DNA of 64,000 bases. Source: Bostrychus sinensis (Eukaryota; Chordata; Actinopteri; Gobiiformes; Eleotridae). Under the pieces are notes generated by a model that did not search any database, was not told where the DNA came from, and saw only the letters and a program-made list of their open reading frames with translations. The stretch spans positions 14,236,534-14,300,533 of the forward strand of contig CM036244.1 in the NCBI GenBank assembly GCA_020698575.1, read 5' to 3'. The position numbers were made by a program, and so were the translations under genes. Positions 33,332 to 42,833 of the stretch are shown here, in pieces (the stretch's first letter is position 1; the number at the start of each line of letters is the position of its first letter).

Positions 33332-33845
33332 TTTAAAGGGCACGTATTACGTTTTTTTTTTTTTTTTTCCCAGGCTTTTTGAAATAGTTTTGGATACCTT
33401 TGCATTAGGATTTCACATTTTTGAACATAAAGTCATGTGCATGTATGTAAAATGTCTTCTTTTGGGGAGCAAATACTTTTGCAGAGAAGGCTTGGATTAG
33501 GTGTCTGTCGCCCCCTGCTGGCAACAGTGGAGAATAGACAGAGCATAAAATAACTATTTAGCACAGTTATTAGCATCATAAAGCTAACAGATTGATAAAT
33601 GAACAGACTGCTTTGTTTAAATGCTGAAATTATCAGAATGAGTCCGGTGACAGTGTATAGGCTTTAGAAACATGCTTCCTGGTTTCTTGTGCCTACATAG
33701 AGTGAAGAGCATTTCCAGCTCTTGAAAAATAGAAGGGCTCAGCATAAAGGATTACTCAAACATGCGTGAATGAAACTACTTCTCCAAATATGTTTTTGAG
33801 GTGGAAACAACAAATTAGATCTAGCAGAACAGGGGAGTTCTTTTA
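33332..33845 (+). mobile_element. TTAA-type MITE-like repeat (family C), copy 2 (near full length)
   Basis: The left end is TTTAAAGGGCACGTATTACG, followed by a T18 run and CCCAGGCTTTTTGAAATAGT, then GGCTTGGATTAGGTGTCTGT, CGCCCCCTGCTGGCAACAGT, GCTGAAATTATCAGAATGAG and ATATGTTTTTGAGGTGGAAA. This is the uninterrupted reference against which the insertions in copies 3 and 4 can be read. Non-coding. Confidence 0.7.
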
Positions 33846-36299
33846 TCCATTGAGACACATGTCACAAGACACAATATTAGACATTTAAACAAATATTATA
33901 TAGTAAATACTGTACAAATAAATCAAAACATGTTGGGTTAAGTTTTAATCCAAAAGGTTTGTCTCCAGTTGGATTTTGAATACAAGTTGAGAATAAGTTG
34001 GGATTTTTGATGTTTTAAGGAGAGAGTTCAAGAAAGTTGTGGCCGCTTTGGCAAAGACTCTGTGCCCCAGGGAGCATTGCTTAGACTTGGTGATGTGGAG
34101 GAAAGATGGGTTGAAGTCTTAGGATCTGAGGTGGAAGTCTGTGAAGTGAAGTTATTAATATGCTCTAGCTTATATTGTGTAGTATTTTTTTTCTGTTCTG
34201 TCTTCATCTAGCCCTATCTTCTGCACCCTCTTCTCTCACATCAACAAACTTCATATCCTCTTTCATAAACCTCCTCTTGGTTCTTCTGCCTGGCTCTAAC
34301 ATTAGCATCCTTTTACCCATATATTCACATACGCTGAGTCTGGCCTCTGATTTTATCTCCAAAACATCTACCATGAGCTGTCCCTCTGATGGACTTATTC
34401 CTAATCCTGACCATCTTCATCGCTCCCAAACCTCATCAAAGCTACAGAAAAACAATTTGCAACCTTGCATGCTTATATCTTGCATCTTTTAATTGAATTC
34501 ATATCAAATGATGCAAAAATAAGTGATTATGCAAATTATCTTTCAATCAATCTACTATGAGACTATCTTTAGATGCCTAACCTGAGGTGATGCTGCGCTG
34601 ATAATAATCTTAAGTCTACATCTTTCTCTCACTTAGCATTCTGTTATCTAGAGCTGAGTTTTCCCACTACTGAATGGCCAATAATTCAATAATTTTCACC
34701 GCTTCAGTAAACTGCTGCTCCTAATTCGCATAAACACTGATAATATTTACAACCATCTTGTCTAGTGCTATGACACCTCTGTCTAATTGGATTGTCATTT
34801 TATTTTGTTCAATAAAAAGCACTTGTTTGCGAGCATTGTCCTTGAGATGTGCCTAACTCGCTCCGTCTGTGTTTCCTCTGAAGGGAGGCTGAAGCGTTGG
34901 ATCACTTTTATGGCATCTACTGTACTTGACTTGTCTGCTACCTTGAAGAACAGACAAAAAAAAAAAAAAAAAAAAGAAATACAAAATTCAAAATATCACC
35001 CCCCGATGTTTAGATGCTAAGATTACTATGATGTGAATGCTGTAACTTTCAAATATCATGAAGTATAAGGGATCAGCCAACTTTGTTTTGAATTATTGAG
35101 GAAAAAAGACAGGAGGCAGAGCTGGAGGTAGCAGAGCTTAAGATGTGAAGGTTCTCTTCCAGCCACAGGGGGTCACAAACCTGTGCTTTCTTTATGCCAG
35201 ACCCAAGCCCAGATAAATGAAGAGGGTTGCATCAAGAAGGCTATTGTGAAACGTATGAAAAATCAATATGCAAATGATTGCGCGCTAAGAGGCAGATGAC
35301 TTGCCGTGGCAACCGCGGAAGGAAAAAAATTTACAAAAGGAAAGCTACATCAGAGGGACTGCTCATGTTAAATGTTTTTATAAAGATAAAGTCAGAGAGG
35401 TCAGACTGAGATGGTTTGAATATGTACAGAGGAGGGACAGTGACTATAGCTGATGTTATAGCCTAAAAGACCAAAGAGGAGATGTATGGATGTGTGAGAG
35501 AAGAGGATGCAAAGGCACAATCCCTGCTCCCTTCATCTGTGACTTGGCTTTAAAGTTTTAGAGGCTTCGAAGAGTCACATTTTACAGTGTGAATGTGATG
35601 ATTTCTTTAGCCTCTGATAGTTTAGGAGTGTCTTGCATGAGGTCCTCCATCTGCACCCTGCTTAGAGATTCTGCTGACTTTTTCTGCAACAAAATGCCAG
35701 CAAACACCTGTTTATATCCCTCATTTTTACACACAGATGCTTAACATTTCCAAAACCACTTAGGGATTTTTATAATGCTATCTTGTAGCAGAGAACTTTC
35801 CAAACTTGAGTAAAACTTTTATACACAAGATATGTGTTGATTTCTGAAACTGAAATGCAAACGACCTGTTTACAAACTTTCTATGCGTAGGATATATAAG
35901 TGGAGTTTGCTTGTCCTCCCAGTGTTACTGTGGTTTCTGTCTGGCTGTAGATACAAATTCTCCAGCATTTTTTTCTTTTAACTCAATTTCAAGAAAAAAT
36001 AATATAATAAATAATATTAATTTGCCTGCCTTTAAAAGATGTAAACTCCTATTACATTTATTTATCTTACTATCTAGTATTTATATTCAGAATAAAAAAA
36101 AGTAATATTAAACTAATAATAGCTAACAAATAATAATAATACATAATATAAAAAAATATATAATTACCCTTTGAAATAAGATATTAAACCTAAAAATATG
36201 TAACAAAATATAATATTGTAATATTCCATAGCTGTTTTAGCAGTCAATAAGACACTAGAGATTTGAAATATTTATTGTTATGAAATCATCCCAAGTACG
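33846..36299. other. Intergenic DNA with minor repeat fragments
   Basis: No intact gene. 33960-34145 (AGACTCTGTGCCCCAGGGAG region) resembles untranslated LINE-type sequence, but I cannot prove it. An A20 run lies at 34957-34976. A reversed family D fragment (GGGTCACAAACC, then GCCAGACCCAAGCCCAGATA) lies at 35168-35235. 36000-36240 is extremely AT-rich. Confidence 0.4.
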
Positions 36300-36430
36300 C
36301 CCTGCAAAGTGCTGGCATACCAGTGGGGGCCCCGTACCCCTGGTTGGGAAACACTGTGTTAGGTGACTCTAACTTGCCCTTAGTTAGTGAATGAGAGAGT
36401 GAACGGTGTGTCAGCCCTGCAACCAACTAA
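36300..36430 (-). mobile_element. hAT-like terminus plus family H scrap
   Basis: CCAGTGGGGGCCCCGTACCC then CTGGTTGGGAAACACTG is the reverse of the common CAGTGTTTCCCAACC hAT end. Next to it, GAATGAGAGAGTGAACGGTG and TGTCAGCCCTGCAACCAA are reversed family H motifs. Confidence 0.5.
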
Positions 36431-37029
36431 CCTTTGTTCACTATCCTGCCTTGAATGGGTGTTGTTCTCCAAAACGCATCACATATTTCAGTATTTTTGA
36501 TTACAGTGCATATTTCACTCATACAGGTTTTCTTTTTTTCCATTATTCCTCAGTGTTTTGGCAATAATACTGTCTGATCTCCTATTCTGTCACAGCAGGT
36601 GGCATTTTTTTTTACTTTGATCTGCATTTCTGTCTACCTATCAAAGGTGTTTTGTGCTGTCCTTGTCTAATGTTACCTGCCCTTTACTAAAATGCACTCC
36701 AGTTTGCTGTCAGCTGTGCAGATTTTTTTGTGAATGCAACATAAAAGAAGTATATGAGCAGCTTTGTTCCCGGTGAAGATAAACTCCTCACCTTCTCAAA
36801 CTTTTATTTCATTCTTATGGCGGGTGTTACCTAAATGGTTGGCCTGTTTAAAAGATTTAGGAGCATATAAAAGATTTAATAAAATGTGATTGACAGCTTT
36901 CACTTTTAGAGCTACGTTTTATCAAATTGCTCTTTGCAGAATTTCTCCATTTATGCTTCACAAACACTGCCTTCTTCACTTCACCTGTCAGTGGTCATTA
37001 CTATACCTGATCAGATTCATCATGGCACT
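36431..37029. other. Intergenic DNA
   Basis: No feature is recognised. Confidence 0.4.
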
Positions 37030-37275
37030 TGTTATAGTGGGTGGGACATACGTATAAGGCAGCAAATTAACATTTTGTCCTCAAACTTGATGTGCTAGAA
37101 GCAGGAAAATTCACACGTGTAAGGATTTGAGTTTGATAATGGCTGAATTGTGATGCTTATATAGGTGACTGGGTCAGAGCATCTCCAAAACTGCAGCTCT
37201 TGTGGGATGTTCCCGGTCTGCAGAGGTCAGTATTTATCAAAAGTGGTGGTTTGTTGCATATGGGGCAGGTGGTCA
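37030..37275 (+). mobile_element. Tc1-like transposon fragment (GGCAGCAA family)
   Basis: AAGGCAGCAAATTAACATTT then TGTCCTCAAACTTGATGTGC, then AAGGATTTGAGTTTGATAAT, then GGTCAGAGCATCTCCAAAAC, TGCAGCTCTTGTGGGATGTT and CCCGGTCTGCAGAGGTCAGT match the N-terminal (helix-turn-helix) part of a widespread fish Tc1-like transposase, with ISKTAALVG-type coding. It is truncated and out of frame. Related fragments lie at 41757, 57531 and 61600. Confidence 0.65.
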
Positions 37276-37669
37276 TAATTTTATGCCTCATAGGTGTGTG
37301 TCAGTTTACATTGTTTACTTTTCAGGTTTAGTATTAGCATTAGTATTTCTTGTTTTATAGCTTAAAATAATGTATAGGCCTATAAGGGAAACATCCTCTT
37401 TTGGGGAGAATGCTTGGATTAGGTGTGTGTCGCCCCCTGCTGGCAATGGTGGGGACTGGGGCACAAAATGGCTATTTAGCATGCACTGTAAAAAAAAAAA
37501 AAAAAAAAAAAAAAATTGCTGTGAAAACTGAAAAACTCAAGGCAACAGGATCACTCAAGATTTTTGAGTTTTGGGGCAAGCTCAAAATCACAAGTTTTCA
37601 ACAATTATTATTATTATTTTTTATTTGATCTACATACATCTAAAAACTATAAATTGTAATTGAAAAAAC

Positions 37670-38122
37670 GTGGTGGGGAGCGCTTCTACTTTTTCATGTG
37701 GAAGCTGTAGACATTGCGCTAACATTGATAAATTGTCATTTTTCAAAGACCTGTCTACAGGAAAGGTGTATCACCTCAGAAACTTTGCAAACTGTAATAC
37801 ATGTTGTGTGGTTTATCATTTGGAATGCGAGTGTGGATGCTTCTATATTGGACGTACGGAACGCAGATTAAAGGACAGGTTGGCTGAACACAAGCTGGCT
37901 ATTCGCAAGAAAAATCCACAATATCCAATGGCCATGCACTATGACACAGCAGGACACACACATATCAGATCCATCAAGGCCATGGTTATTGAGTCCATTC
38001 TTTTTACGAGGTGGAGATAAACTGAAACATCTCCTTCAAAGAGAAACTTTTTGGATTGCCACTTTAAATGCAACAACTTGGCCGGGTTTGAATGATGACT
38101 TAGACTTTTCTCCTTATCTTTG
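37670..38122 (+). pseudogene. Penelope-like GIY-YIG endonuclease domain, frameshifted
   Basis: The first frame (37670-38020) starts with a cysteine cluster, CGSCRHCANI, then YHLRNFANCNTCCVVYHLEC, CECGCFYIGRTERRLKDRL and AEHKLAIRKK. VVY and YIG correspond to the two halves of the GIY-YIG motif, and the R of RTERRLKDR is the conserved arginine. Near 38005-38015 the frame shifts by one, and the reading continues as RGGDKLKHLLQRETFWIATL and then GLNDDLDFSPYL before a stop at 38120-38122. GGD..LLQRE.FWI..L is the usual end of Penelope-type GIY-YIG domains and includes the catalytic glutamate. The original role would be target-site nicking for insertion. It has no promoter or intact upstream RT, so it is a dead fragment. 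Confidence 0.8.
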
Positions 38123-38412
38123 AAAATGCATTCTGGACCCATATTATTTCTATTAAATTTTGTGTATCTGGGTTTTTGTGGTCCAGTCGTGGGATGTAGG
38201 TTGGCTTGTTGTACATCTTACTTACTTGCTTACTTCTGCGACTGAGTTACATTGATTGTTCTACGCCTAAAAATTTATATGTAAAGTTATCTCTGCAGTT
38301 CATTGTCTATCAAATGTATGCAGACACTTGTAGGCAGTTTTTCATGCAGGCCTGCATGTACTTTTTATGGTTTAGTTGTCATTAGTAATATTTATTTTTT
38401 CTTTATATTAAG

Positions 38413-38415
<3 letters not shown>

Positions 38416-38467
<52 letters not shown>
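38416..38467. repeat. (TTA)n microsatellite
   Basis: About 17 perfect TTA triplets within the Penelope-like 3' region. Confidence 0.95.
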
Positions 38468-38468
<1 letters not shown>

Positions 38469-38575
38469 TTTTACATTTTCACTTTGGTGTAAAAATCATA
38501 TGGACATTTAAATATAGAGTGAGGTTCCCTATGCCCCTCCCTATATAATGAACACACCTGTTCTGAGTTGGGTAG

Positions 38576-38617
38576 TGCACCTTGAGGAAGGCCTTTGGGC
38601 TGAAACGCGTCGGTGCA
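38576..38617 (+). ncRNA. Hammerhead-ribozyme-like motif of the Penelope-like element
   Basis: In order: TGCACC, TTGAGGA, AGGCC-loop-GGGC, TGAAAC, GC, GTC, GGTGCA. The outer six bases pair perfectly (TGCACC with GGTGCA), as in stem I. UGAGGA and GAAA match the two conserved hammerhead core strands, separated by a short GC-rich hairpin like stem II, and GUC is the usual cleavage triplet, leaving a minimal stem III. One core base deviates: the expected C before UGANGA is U. Hammerheads are known in Penelope-like elements; activity of this copy is doubtful. Confidence 0.45.
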
Positions 38618-39165
38618 TTTTTAATTCTTTAAGCCATTTTGGAATAAAGGCTTTTTAACTGAGAAACAGTCAGAGTGCCTTGGATTTGTTTGCTTTTTAC
38701 TATAAATTTTAAGTTTTATTCTCCATAATTGTTTTAAACTCATTGTCCAGCCAACTTACTATCCATTGTTAAGAAAAAGTATTATTCTTTTGTTAAATTT
38801 AGTATTAAATTCAGTTTTTATTTCTATCAGTAATATTTTTTCTGAAAGATGGATAGTAAGTTGGCTATAAGGTGAATTAAAAAAATAATGATAGAGAATA
38901 AAACTTAAAATTTTAAGTTTTTAGACATATGAACATCAGATTCAGATTTTAAGTTGGCCCCAAAACTCAAAAATCTTGTCTTGAGTTTTTTGAGTTTTCA
39001 CCACTTTTTTTTTTTTTTTTTAACAGAGTGGTTATTAGCAACATGACCCTAAAACGTAGATAAATGAACTGGCCACTTTGTAGTGACAGCATATTAAGCA
39101 CTGGAATGATCAGAATGAGTCCGGTGATGGTGCAGAAACTCACAGGAGACCATTTCATTTAATTT

Positions 39166-41374
39166 TACCATCAATGGCCACTTTGTGTTATATTAGTCTT
39201 CAGTTTTTCAGTCTGGTTTGGTTTAACATTGATTACATTGCATATAATGTTATGGTTGAGTGTAAATATTTAGGTTCTTTAATTTTTCTGTGCTAATAAA
39301 CAATATTTGTGTTTGTGTTTGGGCTACAGGCAGACGATAAACAGCTTAATTTGGTATAAACATCAGAGTTATAAAATGAAAAACCTTTGGCTAAGAACCT
39401 ACTATTGAATGTAAGTCTTTGTAAGCCACTGTTTTTATTTACATAACTCTCTGGAGAAAGATTAAACTTTTAATTATTGGCATGCCAGGCCATATGTTTT
39501 TTTGTTGTCCAAGTCTGAGATGATTATTTTCGAGATAAACACTTTAAAAATGATTTGGTCACAACAATTGATATTTCCCACTGACAATAAGACGTAGATG
39601 AATACTTGAGTCACTGGGAAGCAAAGTGTATTTTGAAAAAAGTCTAATGGAGGACTAACAGTTTATCGATGAGAAAAACATTAGTCAGACACTTGTAGAT
39701 CAATTTTTGCAGTCTGACAAAGGAGCCAAAGTGGGTCATTTTGAAACAAGTGAAACAAAAACAGCACAGGTTAAAAGACAACAATATTGACCGCAAACAG
39801 CACTTATTATCTGAGGAGTATGTGTCACTGTGACACAAGTGGTTAGCACTGATGCTTGCCTCACAACAATTTGGTGGGGCCTTGCTGTGTTTGCATGCAA
39901 CCTCAAACGTGCACATAATCCTCTAACAGGTGCTCCTGAATCCCTGCTTAAGATCTAAAGAGGGTTGCCCAGTTATGGCTAGATTTTATTAAACAAACAA
40001 ACAAACAAACAAAAAAACAAAACAAAAAAACAACAGCTGAGGTTACAAATCTGTAATTGCAATGACTCAAATGTATCTGATAAAATAATCTACACACATT
40101 TGGATTGACACCCACATTCTTCATTGTTTCAAAAACAAAACATTACCAGATTCAGCTACACAGTATTATCTCAGTCACTCCGCTGTCCAAGTGAGCAAAT
40201 CTGTGGCATGTGTAAGTGTAGCATATTAGCCCAGAGGCCAAAGTGATATATTTTAGTTAAGTTTTAGATAGAAAGTTTGTCTGCTCTGAGAAGTTTTTAT
40301 TATTTTTTTTAATGTAAACTATGTTTTACTTTGAGAAGATTATATAGCAAAAACACATATTGATAATGATTACTCTTTGACTTGAACTGTAAAAGTGTAT
40401 TTTTTTTCTTTTGGCTGCTCTCCCTTTATCCAGGCTGGGGGTGGCACAAAGGTGACTATGTGGCAGCTACTGAGACTACCGAGCTAATTTTAGAACTTCT
40501 CTGACCTGATTAATGGTGTTTAGTGATTTCCTTGGTCACCTGTTGAAGTCTGCATTGTTGTTCAGTCTTCTGTGTGTTTTGTTTTGTTTGTCTTTGTTGC
40601 TTCCATTTTAACAACAATAAAGTCCAGTTGACATCTGATGTAACAACCACATTCAAACAAACTCCACAAGTCTTCGTACAACTGGCTTCTGCTGCTGTCC
40701 CTGTTCAGAAATAAGTACAGAGTTGCTCATAATACTATGTATTCTGATGTTTTATAGAAAAATCGTCAATTGTCCACCATGTTTGTACAGGTCAGCAGTG
40801 CACCTGTTTGGTCCTGCCCTTTATTTCTCTGATTAGTTACTACACTACATCTGTCATTGTTACGCCCATAGAAATAAAACTTAACCAAAGAAATAGCAGA
40901 CTAATTTATTTGTATAGAATAAAAAAAAGAGATTGTCTGCCAGGCCAGGCTAATTGTAGCACATTTTACACATCATCAACACATTTAACACTTTCTTGCA
41001 TTAAATATTAGCTTTTATGATAAAATTCTTCTCTGAAAAGCATCTAAATTTATTACGAGGCTAAGCACAGATTACGACTTCAATATCAAGAACACCATCT
41101 TTTTAAACGTGTGCGAGCTATCACATTTACAGTTTAAGGATCATTTCACAGCTACCTGCCCATCTTTCTTAACCTTGGTCCTTATGCTGTCCTCTTCCTT
41201 TCTCTCAATCAGTGAAGTGACTGTGCCGTGAAGTACTATCTCATCAGACTAAAGTACCAGGCCAAGTCTGCTTTATTACATCAGGACGACCACTTTACTT
41301 CAACAATAAAATGGGTCAAGGTGAAGGCATCTTTAAGTTTTAGGACTTGTGCACACTCTTTTGAACATTTAATC
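39166..41374. other. Intergenic DNA with minor repeats
   Basis: No gene. 39830-39905 contains GTGGTTAGCACTGATGCTTG, CCTCACAAC and TGTGTTTGCATGC, a family H-type fragment. (AAAC)n lies at 39991-40034. A family D scrap (TTTATCCAGGCTGGGGGTGG) lies at 40424-40443. The rest is unassigned. Confidence 0.4.
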
Positions 41375-41745
41375 AAAGAAAAAGGAGCACATCACTTCCT
41401 TAAACTTTTTGTATGATGCTATTTTACTACAAAATGGAAAATAGCTGTGAGGAATCAGTGGAAACAGAGCTGCACACTGCTTTTTTTTTTTTGATAAAGT
41501 AGTGAGAATAGACTGGATTTAGAGGGATTGTTGATTGGTCAGTGCTTCCTGGAGTGGGCGGGAGTTTGTGCAACCAAGTGTTTTGAAGTCACAGAACAGC
41601 CGTGCCAGAGAGTTTAGAATAAAGAACTTGAACAGGTGTGAATGAAACAAAACACAGCTCCAGGTATGTTTTTTACAGAGCAGCATTATAACATGGTAGA
41701 CAGCTCAAAAAAGTTGATTTTGCATAATATATTTCTTTTAAAGTG
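41375..41745 (-). mobile_element. MITE-like repeat (family B), minus-strand copy with family C-like end
   Basis: GAGGAATCAGTGGAAACAGA, GCTTCCTGGAGTGGGCGGGA and TGTGCAACCAAGTGTTTTGA mirror 29080-29410. The right end, TTGATTTTGCATAATATATT then TCTTTTAAAG, is a family C-type terminus next to a TTTTAAA target, preceded by CCAGGTATGTTTTTTACAGA. It joins families B and C into one larger group of TTAA-type elements. Confidence 0.6.
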
Positions 41746-41753
41746 AAACATAC

Positions 41754-41865
41754 ACCAATCAGGCATAACATTATGACCACTGGGAAGGAGAAGTGGGATA
41801 TATTAGGCAGCAAGTGAACATTTTGTCCTCAAATTTGAAGTGTTAAGGTGGAAAAATGGAGAGTA
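41754..41865 (+). mobile_element. Tc1-like transposon fragment (terminus and 5' region)
   Basis: TACACCAATCAGGCATAACA then TTATGACCACTGGGAAGG is a well-known fish Tc1-like terminal inverted repeat, and TTAGGCAGCAAGTGAACATT then TTGTCCTCAAATTTGAAGTG matches 37054-37097. The transposase is lost. Confidence 0.65.
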
Positions 41866-42833
41866 AGGATTTTTCACTTTTCCACAATTTTCTTATTTTG
41901 ATGTGTGCCTATAAAGCTACAACACTCTGTACAGGGGCAATAAAAATGGCGCTCAAAAGAAATCCCTTGTTCGTTTAGTATTCTCGGTTTACGGTTTGTG
42001 TGGTAGCTGTTCATGGCATATTTATTGTCATCCATTGTTGTAAAATCGAAGGCGCTCTGTGAGTCGACAAGAACAGGACAAAAACATTGGTCTGTGCTGC
42101 AAGAAGCTCCTCTGTCACTGAAAAAGCAACGTCTCAGAAAAGATAAAGTTTCCCTCTCCTCTCTTTACAACATGTTTTATTCATGCAGTCGCTGCCGTGT
42201 CATACACACTGTAGCCTCAATCTGCAATCGGTAACGCATGGAGAGCCTGCTTTCCGCTTCTTAATCATCGCACTGTCAAAATGATAATGTATTGCCTTTC
42301 AAATCACGTCAGGCCTCTTGTTTTTCACCTGCCTGCTTCTCAATCCATTGGTTTCATTGCACCTAAAATATTTGGTTGTGGTTTGTGCAGCCGGTCTGTA
42401 AGGTCAAAAGTGTTTTCAAAAGGATTTATTGCTCTACTGTAAAATCTGGTTAAAAATGATTGAAAAGAGTTAATGATCTAAATTAGCACAGATTAAAAAA
42501 AAGAAAAAAAATATGCATGCAAGTCAAAAATAGTGTTGACATCTGCCATTTTTTTAGTTTTACCAAATTTGGAACTATTCCTCAAAAAGGCCACTGCATA
42601 AAGGGCAAATTAACTAATATTATCTTTATAAGGTCATTGTGAGGACATACAAGGCACAAATCAATAAAGTGGAATAGAGTGGAGACATTGATTCATTTCA
42701 GTAGTTCAATTTAAAGTGAAAGACATTTATAGATTCAGTACACAGAGTATATAATATCAAACATATATTGAATTTGTCGAGCATTTATTTATTTTAATAA
42801 TGATAATCTGATCATAAGCAGTTTGCTTACAGT
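41866..42833. other. Intergenic DNA
   Basis: No gene or recognised repeat. A short A-rich run lies at 42495-42510. Confidence 0.4.

Larger units (their letters stand above)
37646..38708 (+). mobile_element. 5'-truncated Penelope-like retroelement with 10-bp target duplication
   Basis: ACTATAAATT occurs at 37646-37655 and again at 38699-38708. Removing 37656-38708 rejoins the foldback MITE arm (AAAAACTATAAATTTTAAG), which matches its partner arm, so the boundaries are well supported. The body holds a GIY-YIG endonuclease coding remnant (37670-38122), a 3' region with a (TTA)n run at 38416-38467, a hammerhead-like motif (38576-38617) and AATAAA at 38643. RT is absent. GIY-YIG at the C-terminus of the RT protein is the hallmark of Penelope-like elements. 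Confidence 0.75.
37484..39030. mobile_element. CACTGT-type foldback MITE, long copy, split by a Penelope-like fragment
   Basis: The left end is CACTGT followed by A28; the right end is T18 followed by AACAGAGTG. Inwards, AAACTGAAAAACTCAAGGC and GATTTTTGAGTTTTGGGGC are mirrored by CCCCAAAACTCAAAAATC and TTGAGTTTTTTGAGTTTTCA. The arms stay complementary far inside: AATTTTAAGTTTTATTCTC (38706-38724) pairs with GAGAATAAAACTTAAAATT near 38898-38916, and GCCAACTTACTATCCAT pairs with ATGGATAGTAAGTTGGC. Without its insert the element would be about 494 bp, a near-complete foldback. The short relative is 24491-24731. Confidence 0.75.
37320..39165 (+). mobile_element. Family C repeat, copy 3, interrupted by nested insertions
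   Basis: The left half (about 37330-37483) contains GCATTAGTATTTC, CATCCTCTTTTGGGGAGAAT, GCTTGGATTAGGTGTGTGTC and GCCCCCTGCTGGCAATGGTG, and ends ATGGCTATTTAGCATG. The right half resumes at 39031 with GTTATTAGCAACATGACCCT, then GGAATGATCAGAATGAGTCC. In the intact copy 2 these are continuous (ACTATTTAGCACAGTTATTA). Everything from 37484 to 39030 is therefore an insertion. Confidence 0.75.
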
